64,000 nucleotides of DNA from Desarmillaria ectypa. Its lineage: Eukaryota; Basidiomycota; Agaricomycetes; Agaricales; Physalacriaceae. A program made the position numbers and the translations under genes. The stretch lies in contig JAUDYN010000011.1 of assembly GCA_030407005.1 (NCBI GenBank), forward strand, positions 300,501-364,500, in the 5' to 3' direction. The notes under the pieces were generated by a model. The model saw only the letters and a program-made list of their open reading frames with translations. It was not told the DNA's origin and did not search any database. Positions 12,335 to 25,207 of the stretch are shown in pieces; position 1 is the stretch's first letter; each line of letters starts with the position of its first letter.

Positions 12335-13575
12335 GGCTTTGAGCTAATAGTTAAAACCAGTAAGTAACTAGTAGAGCCAGAACTTAGATGTGACACTATT
12401 AATAGGTTAAATTTACCAGCTGGCTAGACTAGCAACTTGAATGCTAGCAGGACCCTGTAAAATATAGCTACTAGCAAATGAAGGATACTACTAGCACACT
12501 AAAATCAGGAGCAGAGTACACAGATCTCATGAAGTTTTGTTACTAGTAAACTAGACTGAGCATAAATACCTAAGTTAGAATAACTAGTCACATGGTAATC
12601 TTGAAACAGGACTTAAAAATGAATTAAGAATAAATTAACCTTGAGCCCAGATCTAACTAGTGTAGTCAGACTGCACTCTCAATCATGATCAGATAGCTAT
12701 TATAGGTACAAATATCTGGCAGTTTAGATAACTACATCACTAGAGTATAGAGTTGGGCTAAGGGTGCAGAAAGACCAAATGTGGAGTCTCTAGACTGACC
12801 ATTTGAAAAAAAACAGACTAGACTGACTATTGTATGATTATTCACTATTATTTGTGACTAGCCAAGAAATCCTTACTAATATACCCTATACCCAGATGAT
12901 ATTTATAGTTCTGTCTCAATAGTATATAAGCAGGGGGATGAGCACTTGTGTAAACCAGGCAAGCCATCCCTACAGTTAAGCTCTCTCTAGTAGTAACTGG
13001 TATCCCCAATTAAAGGCTTTCATGCTTAATCTCAATGAAGTGATTAATAATCACTAAGTCACCTATAGTATTGCATTAAATTGAAGTTCCTTAGAGTATA
13101 CTATTGTATCCTGCAAAGATCCAGAGTGTTTTGAAGTTAGCTCAAGTAAAGTTCTCAGAGTTATAGTATTATTCTTAGGCTAAGAGTGCTACTAGTCAGC
13201 CAAGAGTGTGACTGGTCAAGTGTTTATCACTTGTAAGAAGTAGTATAGAGCTAAGAGTATCACCAGTCCAAAGCAGTTTCAGTCAGAACAAGCACAATAG
13301 CTCAAACCAAGTCACTCTTTACCCAATTGTATCTTACTAACCCCACTAGTGTGGGTAGTACTTTGTATAACTTACTAGTAATGAATAAAACATCTTTAAG
13401 ACAACTATACTTGATTATTAAAGTCTGCAGAGTGCTTCCATTATACTTGAAACCACCCAAATTCAATATTGGTGATTAAATGTAGAATAGTAAGAGATTT
13501 AGTGTGATTGGTATTCATTACTATTCCCTAATTCTTTTATCACTCACCATTACCAAGTATATTATCAGACTGCTG
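12335..13575 (-). mobile_element. LTR-like 1.3 kb element, copy A (inverted)
   Basis: Read on the minus strand this matches the element inserted in the copia integrase gene at 25208-26594, for example ACTTGGTAATGG at the start and the GGTAAATTTAACC / CTAAGT region near the end. The copy is CpG-free and full of transitions relative to the other copy. It has one unit where the other has a 71 bp tandem duplication. Homology stops near 12330, so its last roughly 100-200 bp are missing or replaced by the neighbouring family-b repeat. No coding capacity was seen. Confidence 0.7.
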
Positions 13576-13740
13576 TCTGCATGTGAAAGCCCATGCTTCT
13601 GCCTTAATCTCATCAAGAATAGCAATTTCATATAGTTTTCCCTCTAGAAGAATCTTTTAAGAGTGTTAAAAAAGGTGGTTATTACTAAGCAGGTCACTAT
13701 TTGACAAGAGTTATCAGTGTAGATAGATATAGGAGTAAAA

Positions 13741-14112
13741 AGCTGGCTTGTTTCTATGAGTATAAAAGCACAATTAATATAACTAGTATAGAAAGAAAAA
13801 TAATCTAATGCATAGCACACTAAAAAAAATTCCTTATCTAAACCTCCAGCTTAGCATACTTTAGCAGTCTTGCATTTAGTATTTCTAGCAGACAGCATAG
13901 AAGCTTGTTACTATTGTCCAAAACTCATTCTCAAAGCTCACTCTCTTGAAAGATTGCTGAGTCCCACTCTTATACTCTTGTTCACTATCAGAAGCAGATC
14001 TATACTAATCTGAAGCAGATGGTTTTTGCACCTCTTTATATACTTACAGTATACAAAAGATCTTATAACAGTAGACTGTAGTTCTTTCACCAGAGAGTTT
14101 GCTAGCCTTACA
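13741..14112 (-). repeat. LTR-like repeat family b, copy b
   Basis: Read on the minus strand it starts TGTAAGGCTAGCAAACTCTC and ends ...CAAGCCAGCT. It forms an inverted pair with 11994-12328 around the copy A element, and is in direct orientation with the copy at about 15046-15307. Confidence 0.6.
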
Positions 14113-15045
14113 TTGGCTGGAAGTGTTTATATATGCAAATGGGATAGACTAGAATTGAGAAGATCAGAGTTCTTTTCTTTCATTTCAAGTTTTCTTATTG
14201 CTTTATTTCAGGCATGCAGATTTGTTGGTTGGTGAATATCAAGAGTCTTGCTCTTATATCATATTAACCTATGTTGTTTTATCATATTCTATAGCACTAG
14301 AGACTGGCAATATTTTGGGTGAGACTGCCTACTCTGCATTATCATTAAGGGTAGGGCTCCTTTGTTTGCTCAGAAAGATACTTTGTTTGGGTGACACTAT
14401 TTGATTGTTTGCATTTATTACAGTTATAATAGCATATCACATCTTGTTATAATTGTCATCTCCTTGCTTTGTCTTTTTAGTCTTGGCTTTATATTCCTTT
14501 GTATTTTTATCATTTTACAAGTGTCTGTAGGCTTGATAGGCTTCCACAGTTCAGCTTTTGCAATATTAGCTTCTGTATATTGTTCTAATTATATTGTTCT
14601 TACTATTTCAGCTTGATTATACTCTTTTGTTCAGGTGATTTATTCTAGTCTTTTTGGATAATATGCTACTGGAAGGGCTCATATTAGTGATATTAATATC
14701 AGGTGACTCTACACTAGAGTATTAAGTATATATAACAGCTTTTATTTTATTAATATTGTTAGATTTACAGAATAAAAAAGGAAGTAGAAAGATATATATG
14801 ATTATCAATACTGATTCTTTTGATGCCACTCAAGAGGGTGGGTAGATATTATTATTGTATTTGTACAGTATATATTATCTTTCATGTTTTTTTTTTTTGT
14901 GAAAGATTAGTCTTATAGTCTTTGATACATTAAATCTTGTCTGCTGTCTTGCAGAACCATTTAATACCAGTGCCACTAAGGGCTATAGTAATGATTTTAG
15001 ATCAAGAAATCTCTTTAAAGAGAGAATCTCATTTAGATTAAAGCA

Positions 15046-15307
15046 TATTAAAGGAATAAATTATCTTATTCAAATCTGAAGCTCAGCATACTTTAGCAGC
15101 CTTGGGTCTAGTATTGCTAGTGGACAGTGTGAAAGCTTATAGTTCTTACTCTAAACCTACTCTCAAGCTCACATTCTTAAATGAATACTAAGTCTTCCTC
15201 TTTTGCTCTTATCTACTCCCAAAAGCAGATTTATACTATTCTAAAGTAGGTGGTTTTTATACCTTTCAGTGTACTTACTATATATAAAAGAGTTTGCTAG
15301 CCTCACA
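15046..15307 (-). repeat. LTR-like repeat family b, copy c
   Basis: On the minus strand it starts TGTGAGGCTAGCAAACTC and shares the CAGCATACTTTAGCAG block with copy b. The left limit is uncertain (15000-15060). Copies b and c are direct repeats about 0.9 kb apart and could be the LTRs of one collapsed element. Confidence 0.5.
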
Positions 15308-15509
15308 CCACACAATCTAGATTTTTTAGAGTTCTATAAACTCTTGCCCTGTAATAAGCATCTTAGTTAGTAAATCTCTTGGTTATACCTATCTTGGGCA
15401 TCTCTTATCTTACTTAACCCTTTTGATTCTTATGAGCAACTGAGTTTCTTATCATATTTGTCTTCTGTCTTTTATTCTATCTCTGAGCCTTGCAAGATCT
15501 TTTCTTTAT

Positions 15510-15920
15510 TTGTTGAGTTATATACACTCTATAAGATTTCAAAAGATAAAATTATATATTTGTTGTGGGTATCTACAAAAAAAACTGTCAGTTTTAAGAG
15601 ACAAGAAACTGTTCAGCTTATCAAAAACCTTTGAAACCCTATCCTTGATCTCAGTGAGTATACATTGCCAGATTACTTGCCAAAATCTTTCTTTTCTGAC
15701 TCCTTTGCCTTGGCTGTATCCAAGTCTTTATATGCTCATCATATTACCTGTTCTTCTTAGTACATTATGCTCAGCTCTTTTTGATTCTTATTTGAGAATC
15801 TCATTTCTCAAAGTTAATTTCAGCAGAATCCTTATAGTCTTTCATCTAAATTGCTTGGTTAAAATTCTTGGTTTCTTCACAGCTTTTTGCAGCTCCAGCT
15901 GATATAGTCTGAGTCTCCAT
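15510..15920 (-). pseudogene. Possible retroelement Gag remnant
   Basis: On the minus strand an ATG at 15918-15920 opens METQTISAGAAKSCEETKNF, followed by charged, Lys-rich sequence broken by stops where one base change would restore Arg, Gln or Trp. Placement among transposon fragments suggests a Gag protein, but no zinc knuckle is visible. Low confidence. Confidence 0.2.
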
Positions 15921-18900
15921 AATTGCAGGACCTTTCTACATTTTATAGTGCTTCAATATCTATGAATGATTCTTCACTATCATAGGTAGTTTCTATTGTA
16001 TTCTCAGTAATCAAAATATCTCTGATTACCATTATTTTTCTATGAACACTTCTGATTGGTAGAGAATCCACCAATAAGTCATTCTTTTTCCATTATTCTT
16101 TTTTACCACTAGAAGTCTAAATTTATAATAAATTCTTTCTATATAAAATATCTACTTAATAATAGATGATGGCAATATATGAAATCAATGATTGCTTAGT
16201 AGATGCATTTGTTTACAAACACTACCAGTAGTGCTTCATTATCTAACACTTTTGCCTTATTTGCCAGTCATTTAAATTTTACAAAAAGAAAATCTGCTGC
16301 TATTTAGTTTTTCTAATATAATATCTCTAGCTATATTTAAGCTAGGGCCTTAGCTATAGTATCCACAAAATGTGCCCTGAAAATATAGCAGAAATAATCC
16401 CATAAGGAGTATCAATATTAAAGTAGCTTAGCATAGATGTTCTGGTATTGCTGAAAAATCTATTCTCATTATTTTTATGTCTGTGTTTTATTGGTAAAGA
16501 GTCATGTGATAAATACTATTCTTTTGCTGCTGTTCTGGATAGTGCTTATATTGGAGGCAAAAAATTAGTGTCATTTAAGGAGAAATCATTCTATATTTGC
16601 TGATCTTTCTGTAAATAGCTTGAGTTTCTCTATTCTCTCTCTTTTGTTTTTGTAAGAATATTTGTTAGTTTTTATATTAAACAGATCCAGCAGTTCTAAT
16701 AGTAGTAAGAGGTTCTTCTCCATAGTAAAATTCTAGGGTATATGTTTCTGTTAGTTCTTCTATTCTAGATATTCTTGCTCTGGAAACTGTTTTCTCTTGA
16801 TTGGATCTATTTATGCTAATCTAGTGCTACTTATGGTTTAGCTATTTCTGAGTGGCTCATGTAGCAATCAGGCTAGGGATGAATACTTTGATTCCAAACT
16901 AATTAGTGATAATTCTGCTAATTCTTTTCTTTTTCTAGTATTGTAACTATAGTCTATTCATATGTGTAATTTTTCAATCTGCTATTATATGCACATACAC
17001 TAAGGTACAATAAGCAAGTGAAATATAAATGATATAATAATATAAATACTATATGAAAACTAAATAAAAAGCTAAGTTAAATTATAAAAAGCAAAGAATA
17101 CTAAATAAAACTTAATCACAGTATTGTACCTGCTAGGTATGTTAGACAAAAAGGCCAAATCTTAAACCTTAAATATTATATACTAAAATTGAGATGCACA
17201 CTTACAAGAGTTAGATGACAACCAGAAGATTGTATTATACTGATATGAAAGTGTGAGCTCACTAGCAATGACATATCATATCTGAAAATATAGAGAGTTT
17301 CTTGCATGCAACAATGACAATGACATTCATAGATCTTGATAATAAGTTTTAGCTAATATCTGTAAGTCTGAATCCTAATATTTTAAAAATTTATTTATTA
17401 TCATATTTATAATAAGTCTTAGTGAAACCAAGAAAGAAGTACTAAAATATATATAACATTGTGACAGTCCTAGGCAATCAAGTCTATTGATCATTAGGTA
17501 ATAAACCCACAGACTTGAGAGAAATATACTTAGACTCACCTTTAGCAAGCTTACTATAGAAATAAAACTAGATTTAGAAGATCCAACTCAGATGCTTAGT
17601 AAAGTGGTGAATTCTAGTTGTAATGTATGTGTAAAAAGCTGTGCTGTGACTTCAGAGCTATTCATGACTTTGAGTATTATATAAGTTTAGCAAGCTCACT
17701 TAGAAAAATATAAGATATATTAGAATAAGATTTTTCAGAGACTTGATCAAAGTGAATATAAAATAAGTAAAGCTGTTTTTATTCTGTTAAGTTGTGATAA
17801 GTCTGTTTGAGATATGATTTGAAGTAGAAATCCAACTGTTAAATAGAGAACATATGAGAGTAGGAGACTAATAAATACCAATAATATATTCACACTAGAA
17901 GCCTTAGTCATAAAGATAGAAATAAAAGAATATGGATAGATACCACTATTGATTCACACTAAGAGCTAAAAGAGTTTAGTTGGTATAATTGACTTAGCTC
18001 AAGATTGAGATATATTAAAAGCTAACTACTTACTTAAATACTAAACTAAAAAGTCTTAGCCCTACAGACCACTATAGTATTCCAATAAGAGTAGTCCTAG
18101 TAACTATGCATGCAGTATGCCAAGAATAATAATGAGTCAGTCTAATAGAAATAATATAAGTCATAGTATGCAATATATAGATCAGACTATCTCTATAAGT
18201 TATGTGTCTAGCAAATAATATGAGTATAAGATTGATATAGTCCATATGACTTAAGTCACAGTCTGCTATACCTAGAATAGGCTGGTTCCATAGGTTAGTC
18301 AATAAGTAAATGATAAGTTTATAATGAAGGCATAGTTGGTATGTCTCTAGTATATGCAATTCTTTTGCTAGTTATATAGTAAGAATAAAATATTGATAGA
18401 ATATAGGTATTTAGATAAGTGGTCCAATAAAATAAGATTATGAAGATTGTGAAGTAAAAGGCAGAAAAATTATAAGCAAAAAATGACTAATATATATAAA
18501 ATAATATTAGACATAAGCAACAAATAAATAAGCACAAGGAAATTAGATATATAATAGTTATCTATATATAAATTTATTAATAAGAGGATGCAAAAGTACC
18601 AGATACTGCTTGAATTGTTCAGATAGCTTATATAATGCTAATGCACTTATTTAGGCAATAAAAGTAAATTCATCTATCAGAGTAATAAAAATAATTTCAT
18701 CTATTTAGACCAATAAGAAACAACATTGGCTAGATAATAATATAGACATATGTTGAGCCAAATGCTGAAAAATATATCAGTACTAGTCATAAACTCAGTA
18801 CATGAAAACATATACTATATGGAGTATTAATAACAGACAGCCATTCAGTGTTGGTCATAATATTGCACTGCATCATTACAAAGAAAGTAGCAGATACTAT

Positions 18901-21900
18901 AGGTAGAAGGCAGGATCAGAGAGTAAGTGTATCTGTACAAAACAAATAACACATACTGTTAAAATTCTAAGTGTCACACAGAGTAGACTCTAGGCTGATA
19001 AGACCAGATATAAAGAACTTATTATTCTATGGCTCCTATAGAGCTCATATTTATACTACTTCACACTAGAATCTAAAATATACTACAACTTTCTACTCCT
19101 CTCATGCTTACTCATTGACTCTTGGCATAATGCCAGATTGCTCTTTCTAGAACTTTCCAGCAAAATCCTAACACATACACTGAATGCCAAAAATAGACCC
19201 ATATTGGGATAAGCCTTTGAGTTTTCAAGAGACCTAGAAACAAATTCAATATGCTGGCTATAGGTAATGCTATACAAGATACATAAATAAAGAATATAAG
19301 ATACAATGCAGGGAGTAAGAATACTCATAGCAACCCAAGAGATATAGAAATATACATTGCTCATCTAAAAATCAGGTCATCACAAACAGGTAGTAGAAGG
19401 CTAGCAGTAGACAAATAAAAACAAGCAAAGACCATGATAGTAGGAAGGACAGAAAAATTGTAACAATTATAACAGAAAAACACAAATAGCAACATATGAA
19501 TTATAGAAAAACAGACTGATGAGTGATATCAGTGAAAAATAGTGACTATACTAGAAGTGCAAAATACTATAATACTCACACACACTAACACACTCAACAA
19601 TTGCAGTTCAAAGGGGTAAGTTACACCTAGTTAATGCTTATACTGTAGATACTAGTTTTCAGGCTGCAATTGAATAAAAGTTTATTTGATTGAATATGCT
19701 TGAAATAATATAAGTCTATACTTTCTGTGCTACTGAACACAATCTGTTACTAAACAGGCTGCCTGGTGCAGTTTCTGAGCTGATACTGTCTGCCTGGCTG
19801 CAGTTTTACTTGTACTAAACATAGATTCTAGTCTGTATCTCAGCTTTCTGTCTGTAACTTTCTGAACTAATTACTTTCTGAACTGTTCTTGCACACACAA
19901 AGTGACCAGATCATCAAATTCTATTCCAGGTGAGTCTATAACTTGAAGCTCTTTAGCTAGTAAAACCCATATTATTCATTTGATAGCATTCTAGGGGCCA
20001 AAAAACCTGACCTACCACTAATACAGGCTGGTATTTATACTATTCTATCTTTATCTACAATTACAATCTTTTCAGATACTATGATTACACTTACTGATGT
20101 AACCAGGCAGATATGAGCTTATATCCTAGCTACCAGATAAATCTGATTATACCTATTTGTCACAATCTGATGTGTTAGTGCACTGTTTCAAGCCCTTTCT
20201 GGCCCTGGGACAGAGTTCTCTGATTCAACAGGTTACATTTCTTACCTACCTGGTGAGCCAACCATTAGTCTCTAAGACTTGGAAGGTTACTAGATAATCA
20301 GAATTGTACTCAATCTTACTTATCTTGGTTTTTAGACCAGTGCCATTGAATGGCCATTACTGTCAGAATACCAGTTTCAGCTGGAGCTATGTGCATTGCT
20401 TGTTCTGGACTTTCTGTCTAGTTGGACTGGGTCATTGGGTTGCCAGTCCTGTCATCTGAGGCTCAGACTCTTCACAGCTAAGTCCTTACTGACTCAGTGA
20501 GTCTTTCCCTTCATTTAGCTTTCTGGTCATCTTTACACATACTTTCTTATGAGTACAGTTACAGACATAGTTTGTATATTGATAAAATTGAATTTTATAT
20601 GCATTTTCAAGGGTATATGTCTAGCAGGTGTATCATCAGGTCAGGTCAGAACACAGGCTAAGCCATGATGGATTGATGCTCCAAATAGAAATATTCCCAC
20701 AGTCAGCTCAGGACAGCATTATAACTGAGTAATCCTATATTCATAGGACTCAGAACAGACTATATCACCTGACCACCTATAAAGCATTTGGTGGTTTAGC
20801 AGTAGACCCATGGTTTCACCATTTTTCTGAGGTTCCTGAGTCTGAATTATAGCTGTCTGAGTACAAGCTCAAAGTTACATGAGCCTATACTATCCAAGTA
20901 AAAGCTTATGTGACTATTTAAAACCCAGCTATTCAAAGGACAGATATCCAAAGAAGCTGCTTGTTAGACATGGCATGTCTGTGCCTTTTTGTCACTCTTG
21001 CATTTTCCTCTCTTGTAACCCTTGTTGTCTTCCAGCAGCAAGTTTTTCACTTTTAAAATCATCAACACCCACTAACATAGCACCTCACAGGACTAGGACA
21101 GCCATCTGCAACATTAGTGGTTCACCTTATATCATGCTTGATGATAGTAAGGCCATCCTGAGATGATTACAATGTCCTTTCATTAAACTTCACATGCACC
21201 ATAGACTCCCATCAGTATCTGCCCTCATCGTTGACATCCACAGCCACTTCAACTAGTAATATGACTACAACAAGCATCTCTTGAGTTTCTATCCCTAAAG
21301 GTGTGTTTTGTATAAGTGTTAAGATGATAAAATCTTGACAAAGTTTGATAGCAGCTACCAATATGTCATCAGAATGGCAAGCTGCCTACAAAAGAGTTGT
21401 CTTGTTTGTTGATGGTTAAATCACTTCTGTTATTGACATCATTGCTGCAGGCTGAGGCATCAGTGGAAAATCTATCATTGGAGGAGAAGGTTGGTTTAGC
21501 CACAGGTGCATTCTTCAATTTGTAGTATTGCTCCTCAGATAACTTGACTACATGTTTACAGGTGTTGGTTGGATGAATGGTGAGTTATCTGATTACACTG
21601 GAGTTTCTAATGGTCAAACTGACAAAATAATAGTAGGAAACTATACTGGGAATATGCAGACAATACCCAGTATCTTGTTCCCAGGCCTCTGTCTGATAGG
21701 CTAGTGAAGATGATGCCTTTGCATTCCAGTCTCTTATTAATACATCCACTGCAGAGTCTCCTCTAGATGTTCATCTCTCCAACAAAGTTTCTGCTTTTCT
21801 AGTGTAAGTGTTGAAGATTTGCTGGTTAGAATAATCAGTTAATGCACTGTAGCACAATTAATGCAACAATCATATTCAATCATACTCTCATATGACAATG

Positions 21901-23102
21901 TGGTGTAGCAATGGGGCAAGAATTCCATGGAAAAGGTGTACATGTTGCTTTAGAGCCTATGATGAATATTATGCATGCTTCAGCTGCTGGTCAAAATTGG
22001 GAAGGGTATGTCTAGTGGCATGAAAAATTTGCATGAGTCTAGATGCTAACTGATTGCCATTACTTAGATTTGGAGGTGATCCCTACCTGTCTGGAGAGGA
22101 TGCATATGAAACTGTCATAGGAATACAATTAACTGATGTACAAGGTAAATCAATCCTCATTCTTTTTGCAAGCTTAGCTCATTAAATTGGAAGCCAATGC
22201 AAAGCATTATATCAACAATGAGCAAGAACACTTCTAAGATGCCAGTTCCTCAGAAGTGGATGATAGGTAAACCTTTGATTGTTTTGTGGTGATAATGCTG
22301 ACTGCTAGACCAGGACTGTATGACCTGATCTCTAGCTCTGTGAAAATATACTGACTAGACATTATGAAGCAACATGAGATATATGCTCACTCTGTATGTA
22401 TCTTCCTGTAAAGTCATGCTAAAATGCTAACTAATTTCATTAAAGTTTCTCTGTTCTATGCAAGCAAATGTTGCCTCAGTTATATGCAACTATAGTTGAG
22501 TTCATATCATCACTGTAAAGACAGAATTTCTGATCACTCTTGCTTCTAGATCAGAGTGAGTAACTTTCACTATTAATTAGCTATATACTGATGCCTCCCT
22601 AGTCAATGAGACCTTCTCCTGTGAAAACAACAAGATGCTGAATAGTATATTGAAAACAGAGTTCAGTTTCCTAGGCTGTGAGTTCTGCAATCTCAGTGGC
22701 CCTTGGTTGCTATTTCAGATTGACAATAAAACCTTCAGACATTCTGTCAGGTACTTCATTATCTTACAAGACATCCTAACTCCCAATCACCATCTAACAA
22801 TTTCCTAGACTGGCAAGCAACACATTCTATGAGGTCAATTAATTTTGGACTAAATATAAGTCCTATTTTTGTATGACTTGATTCTGGACTGAGGTCTTTG
22901 CTCTCGAGATGACCATGCCTGGTGATACCTTCTTTGGCTCAGAGATATTATGAGTTTTCAAAGCCATTCTCTGTGATATTATTGAATCCAAAGCATAAAG
23001 TAAAGGTATTTTGGACTTGCACTGGTAAGTGTGGTAAACTAAGGCACTGTGCTAGAAGCTTGGATCAAGGTAGGTCTTACTATTTTCTTTGCTCTTGGTT
23101 TG

Positions 23103-23107
23103 ATGAC
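23103..23107. repeat. Left target-site duplication of the copia element (ATGAC)
   Basis: ATGAC directly precedes the 5' LTR and is repeated at 29054-29058 directly after the 3' LTR. Five base pairs is the usual copia target duplication length. Removing the element and one copy restores the GH3 frame across GAT GAC TCA GTG. Confidence 0.95.
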
Positions 23108-23318
23108 TGTTGGGATAGCAATCCTGAGTGAGTACTAGAATATACTCGAAGGATTGGCTTACTCAGCAGAATCAATCTTGGACTATAAAAGTGGACATAC
23201 ATAGTATTTTGTAGTAAGTTCTAGAAGTAGTACAATATGTATTTAAGTAGAATACCTCTTACTTGAGAGGCAGTATTTTTATCATCCTTTTTACATTCTT
23301 CTTGCTCTCATTACAACA
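23108..23318 (+). repeat. 5' LTR of the copia element
   Basis: 211 bp, TG...CA ends. Relative to the 3' LTR it shows CCTGAG for CCCGAG, TTTTGTAG for TTTCGTAG, and TTGCTCTCATT for TCGCTCTCGTT, which are CpG transitions. The sequence right after it (GGTTATGGGCCCTGG, 23319-23333) lies where the primer-binding site should be; the tRNA was not identified. Confidence 0.95.
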
Positions 23319-23402
23319 GGTTATGGGCCCTGGCCCTAACTGAACTACTTACATCATCACCAACTTCACACTCTCATACTTTATATACACACATAGAACC
23401 AA

Positions 23403-24107
23403 ATGGATAGCCAGTCCATGTATAGGATCAAACCCCTTAAGGGCCCAGAAAACTACCCAACATAGAAAGTCAAGATAATCGATATACTAACTGATTTAGG
23501 TCTAATTGACTATGCTGATGGAAGCTCTGTGACCCCAGCAGAAGTGGCACTGGTGGCAGATTGGAAGAAGAGTGATAGGAAGGCTCTTTTAACAATAAGG
23601 CTGTGGGTTTTGGATGGCCTGCTGGTGTATATTGCTGGTTCTAAGACTTTAGCAGAAGCCTGGAAAGCTCTGAAGAACATATATGAGTCAAGAGGACCCA
23701 TGGGAATTGTCCTTGTGAGAAGGAAATTCTTTAGAGCTCAGTGTGAAGAAGAAGAAAATATAGAGGAGCATATTAGAACTATGAGGTCCTACCAGGAGGA
23801 GCTGGCATCCCTTAAGCAGACTGTTGAGGAGGAGGACTTAATCACACTACTTACATCACTTCCGGAATCATGGAATTCATTTATTTCATCAGTGGATACT
23901 GCAGACTTGAAGGATTCATACAAATTGATTTCTGAAATTCTCCAAGAGGACATCCAATTGCAGGAAAAGACTTCTGACCCAACAACAACACTTGCAGCAC
24001 ATGGCAAAAAGAAGTTTAACCCAAAAATCACATGTTATAGATGTGAAGAAACTGGCCATATTAAGGCCAATTGCCTAAATAGGAAGAAGAATTCTGGGAA
24101 GCAATGA
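23403..24107 (+). pseudogene. copia Gag
   Basis: ATG 23403 opens MDSQSMYRIKPLKGPENYPT, then a TAG where the family has Trp (NYPTW-KVK). The frame then runs through a typical UBN2/gag-polypeptide helical region (EAWKALKNIYESRG, RTMRSYQEELASLKQ, LTSLPESWNSFISSV) and ends with a CCHC zinc knuckle, CYRCEETGHIKANC, near 24034-24075. It is inactivated by the early stop. Confidence 0.9.
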
Positions 24108-25207
24108 AAGGGGAAAGGGAAGGGCCAGACTCAGGCACATGTTGTCAAGTCAGATTCTGATGAAGAAGATTATATATTTTGGGCAAAAGACACCACACCT
24201 GCTACACTTGCAGGGTCATCATGAATCAGAGACTCAGGCACCACCAAGCATATAGTCAAGAATAGATTGCATTTTTCTGACTATGTTGAGACCCCAGAAT
24301 ATGAAGTTATTGTTGTAGGAAGGTCAAAAGGCTTGGAAAGAGGAACAGTTAAGATTAAAATGGTTGAAGGAGAGAAGACTACTGCAGTCACTCTAAAAGA
24401 CTGTATTCATTGCTCTGAAGCACTATTCAATCTTATATCATTAGGGCACATCACAGATGCTGGGCTTGAACTCAAATTCAAGAAATCCTGGATGGATATT
24501 ATCTCACCACATGGCAAAAGGATTGGCCATAGAGATAAGGTATTGAAGCTGTATAGCCTAGATATTATTGCACCAGAAATAACCCAGGCCCATGTGACAA
24601 AACTGGCCCAATCATAGCAGAAGTGGCATCAGATAATGGGCCACTTAAATGTAGGATCAGTAAAGAGACTATTTAGGAAGAAAATGATCAAGAGAATGGA
24701 TGTGAATGAGTCAGCAGTGCCTCAGAAGGATTGCGAAGTCTGCATACAGACTGAACATCATGCCAAGCCATTTCTGCAAGAAGCTGAAAGAAATTATACT
24801 AAAATAGATAAAATGACATTTTCAGACTTATGGGGGCCAGCCCGAACTCAGGGTATTCATGAAGAAAGATATTACATAAGCTTCACAGATGGAAAATCCC
24901 AGAGGACAATATTGTATTTTCTGAAGTCAGAACAAGATACAGAAATCTGAAAGAAGATTCAGCAATACTGAAAATACATCAAAGTCTATACTGGAAGAGA
25001 TCTGAAGTTTATGAGGATTGATAATAAGAAGGAATATATCAATGAGGAGATGAAGGAATACCTCCAGAGCAATAGCATCCAGTTGGAACTGACTGCCACA
25101 TATTCTCCATCCCAAAATAGAGTCACTGAGAGAGTCAATCAGACTCTTGTGGAGCATACTCATGCCATGCTAGAAGAACATCACCTGCCAAAATTTTTAT
25201 AGCCTGA

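Larger units (their letters stand above)
11481..20960. other. Transposon graveyard with no intact gene
   Basis: The stretch is AT-rich and almost CpG-free. Several repeat copies can be paired (listed separately). The rest shows no translation that I can assign with confidence; open frames here are short and hydrophobic by composition. Near 19995-20020 a run (TTCTAGGGGCCAAAAAACC) resembles the leader or primer-binding region of a gypsy-type element. About 13585-13735, read on the minus strand, gives a short open piece (ILDEIKAEAWAF) that may be retroelement coding. These are hints only. Confidence 0.4.

Noticed and set aside
14026..14616. Three plus-strand frames with membrane-like segments
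   Set aside because: They overlap the family-b repeat and are rich in Ile, Leu and Phe as expected from AT-rich sequence.
15510..15902. 130-codon plus-strand open frame
   Set aside because: Hydrophobic by AT-rich composition, no start context or motif; the opposite strand looks more like a decayed retroelement.
18072..18359. 95-codon minus-strand open frame in the AT-rich block
   Set aside because: Composition artefact of CpG-depleted DNA; no motif and no homologous copy in the window.
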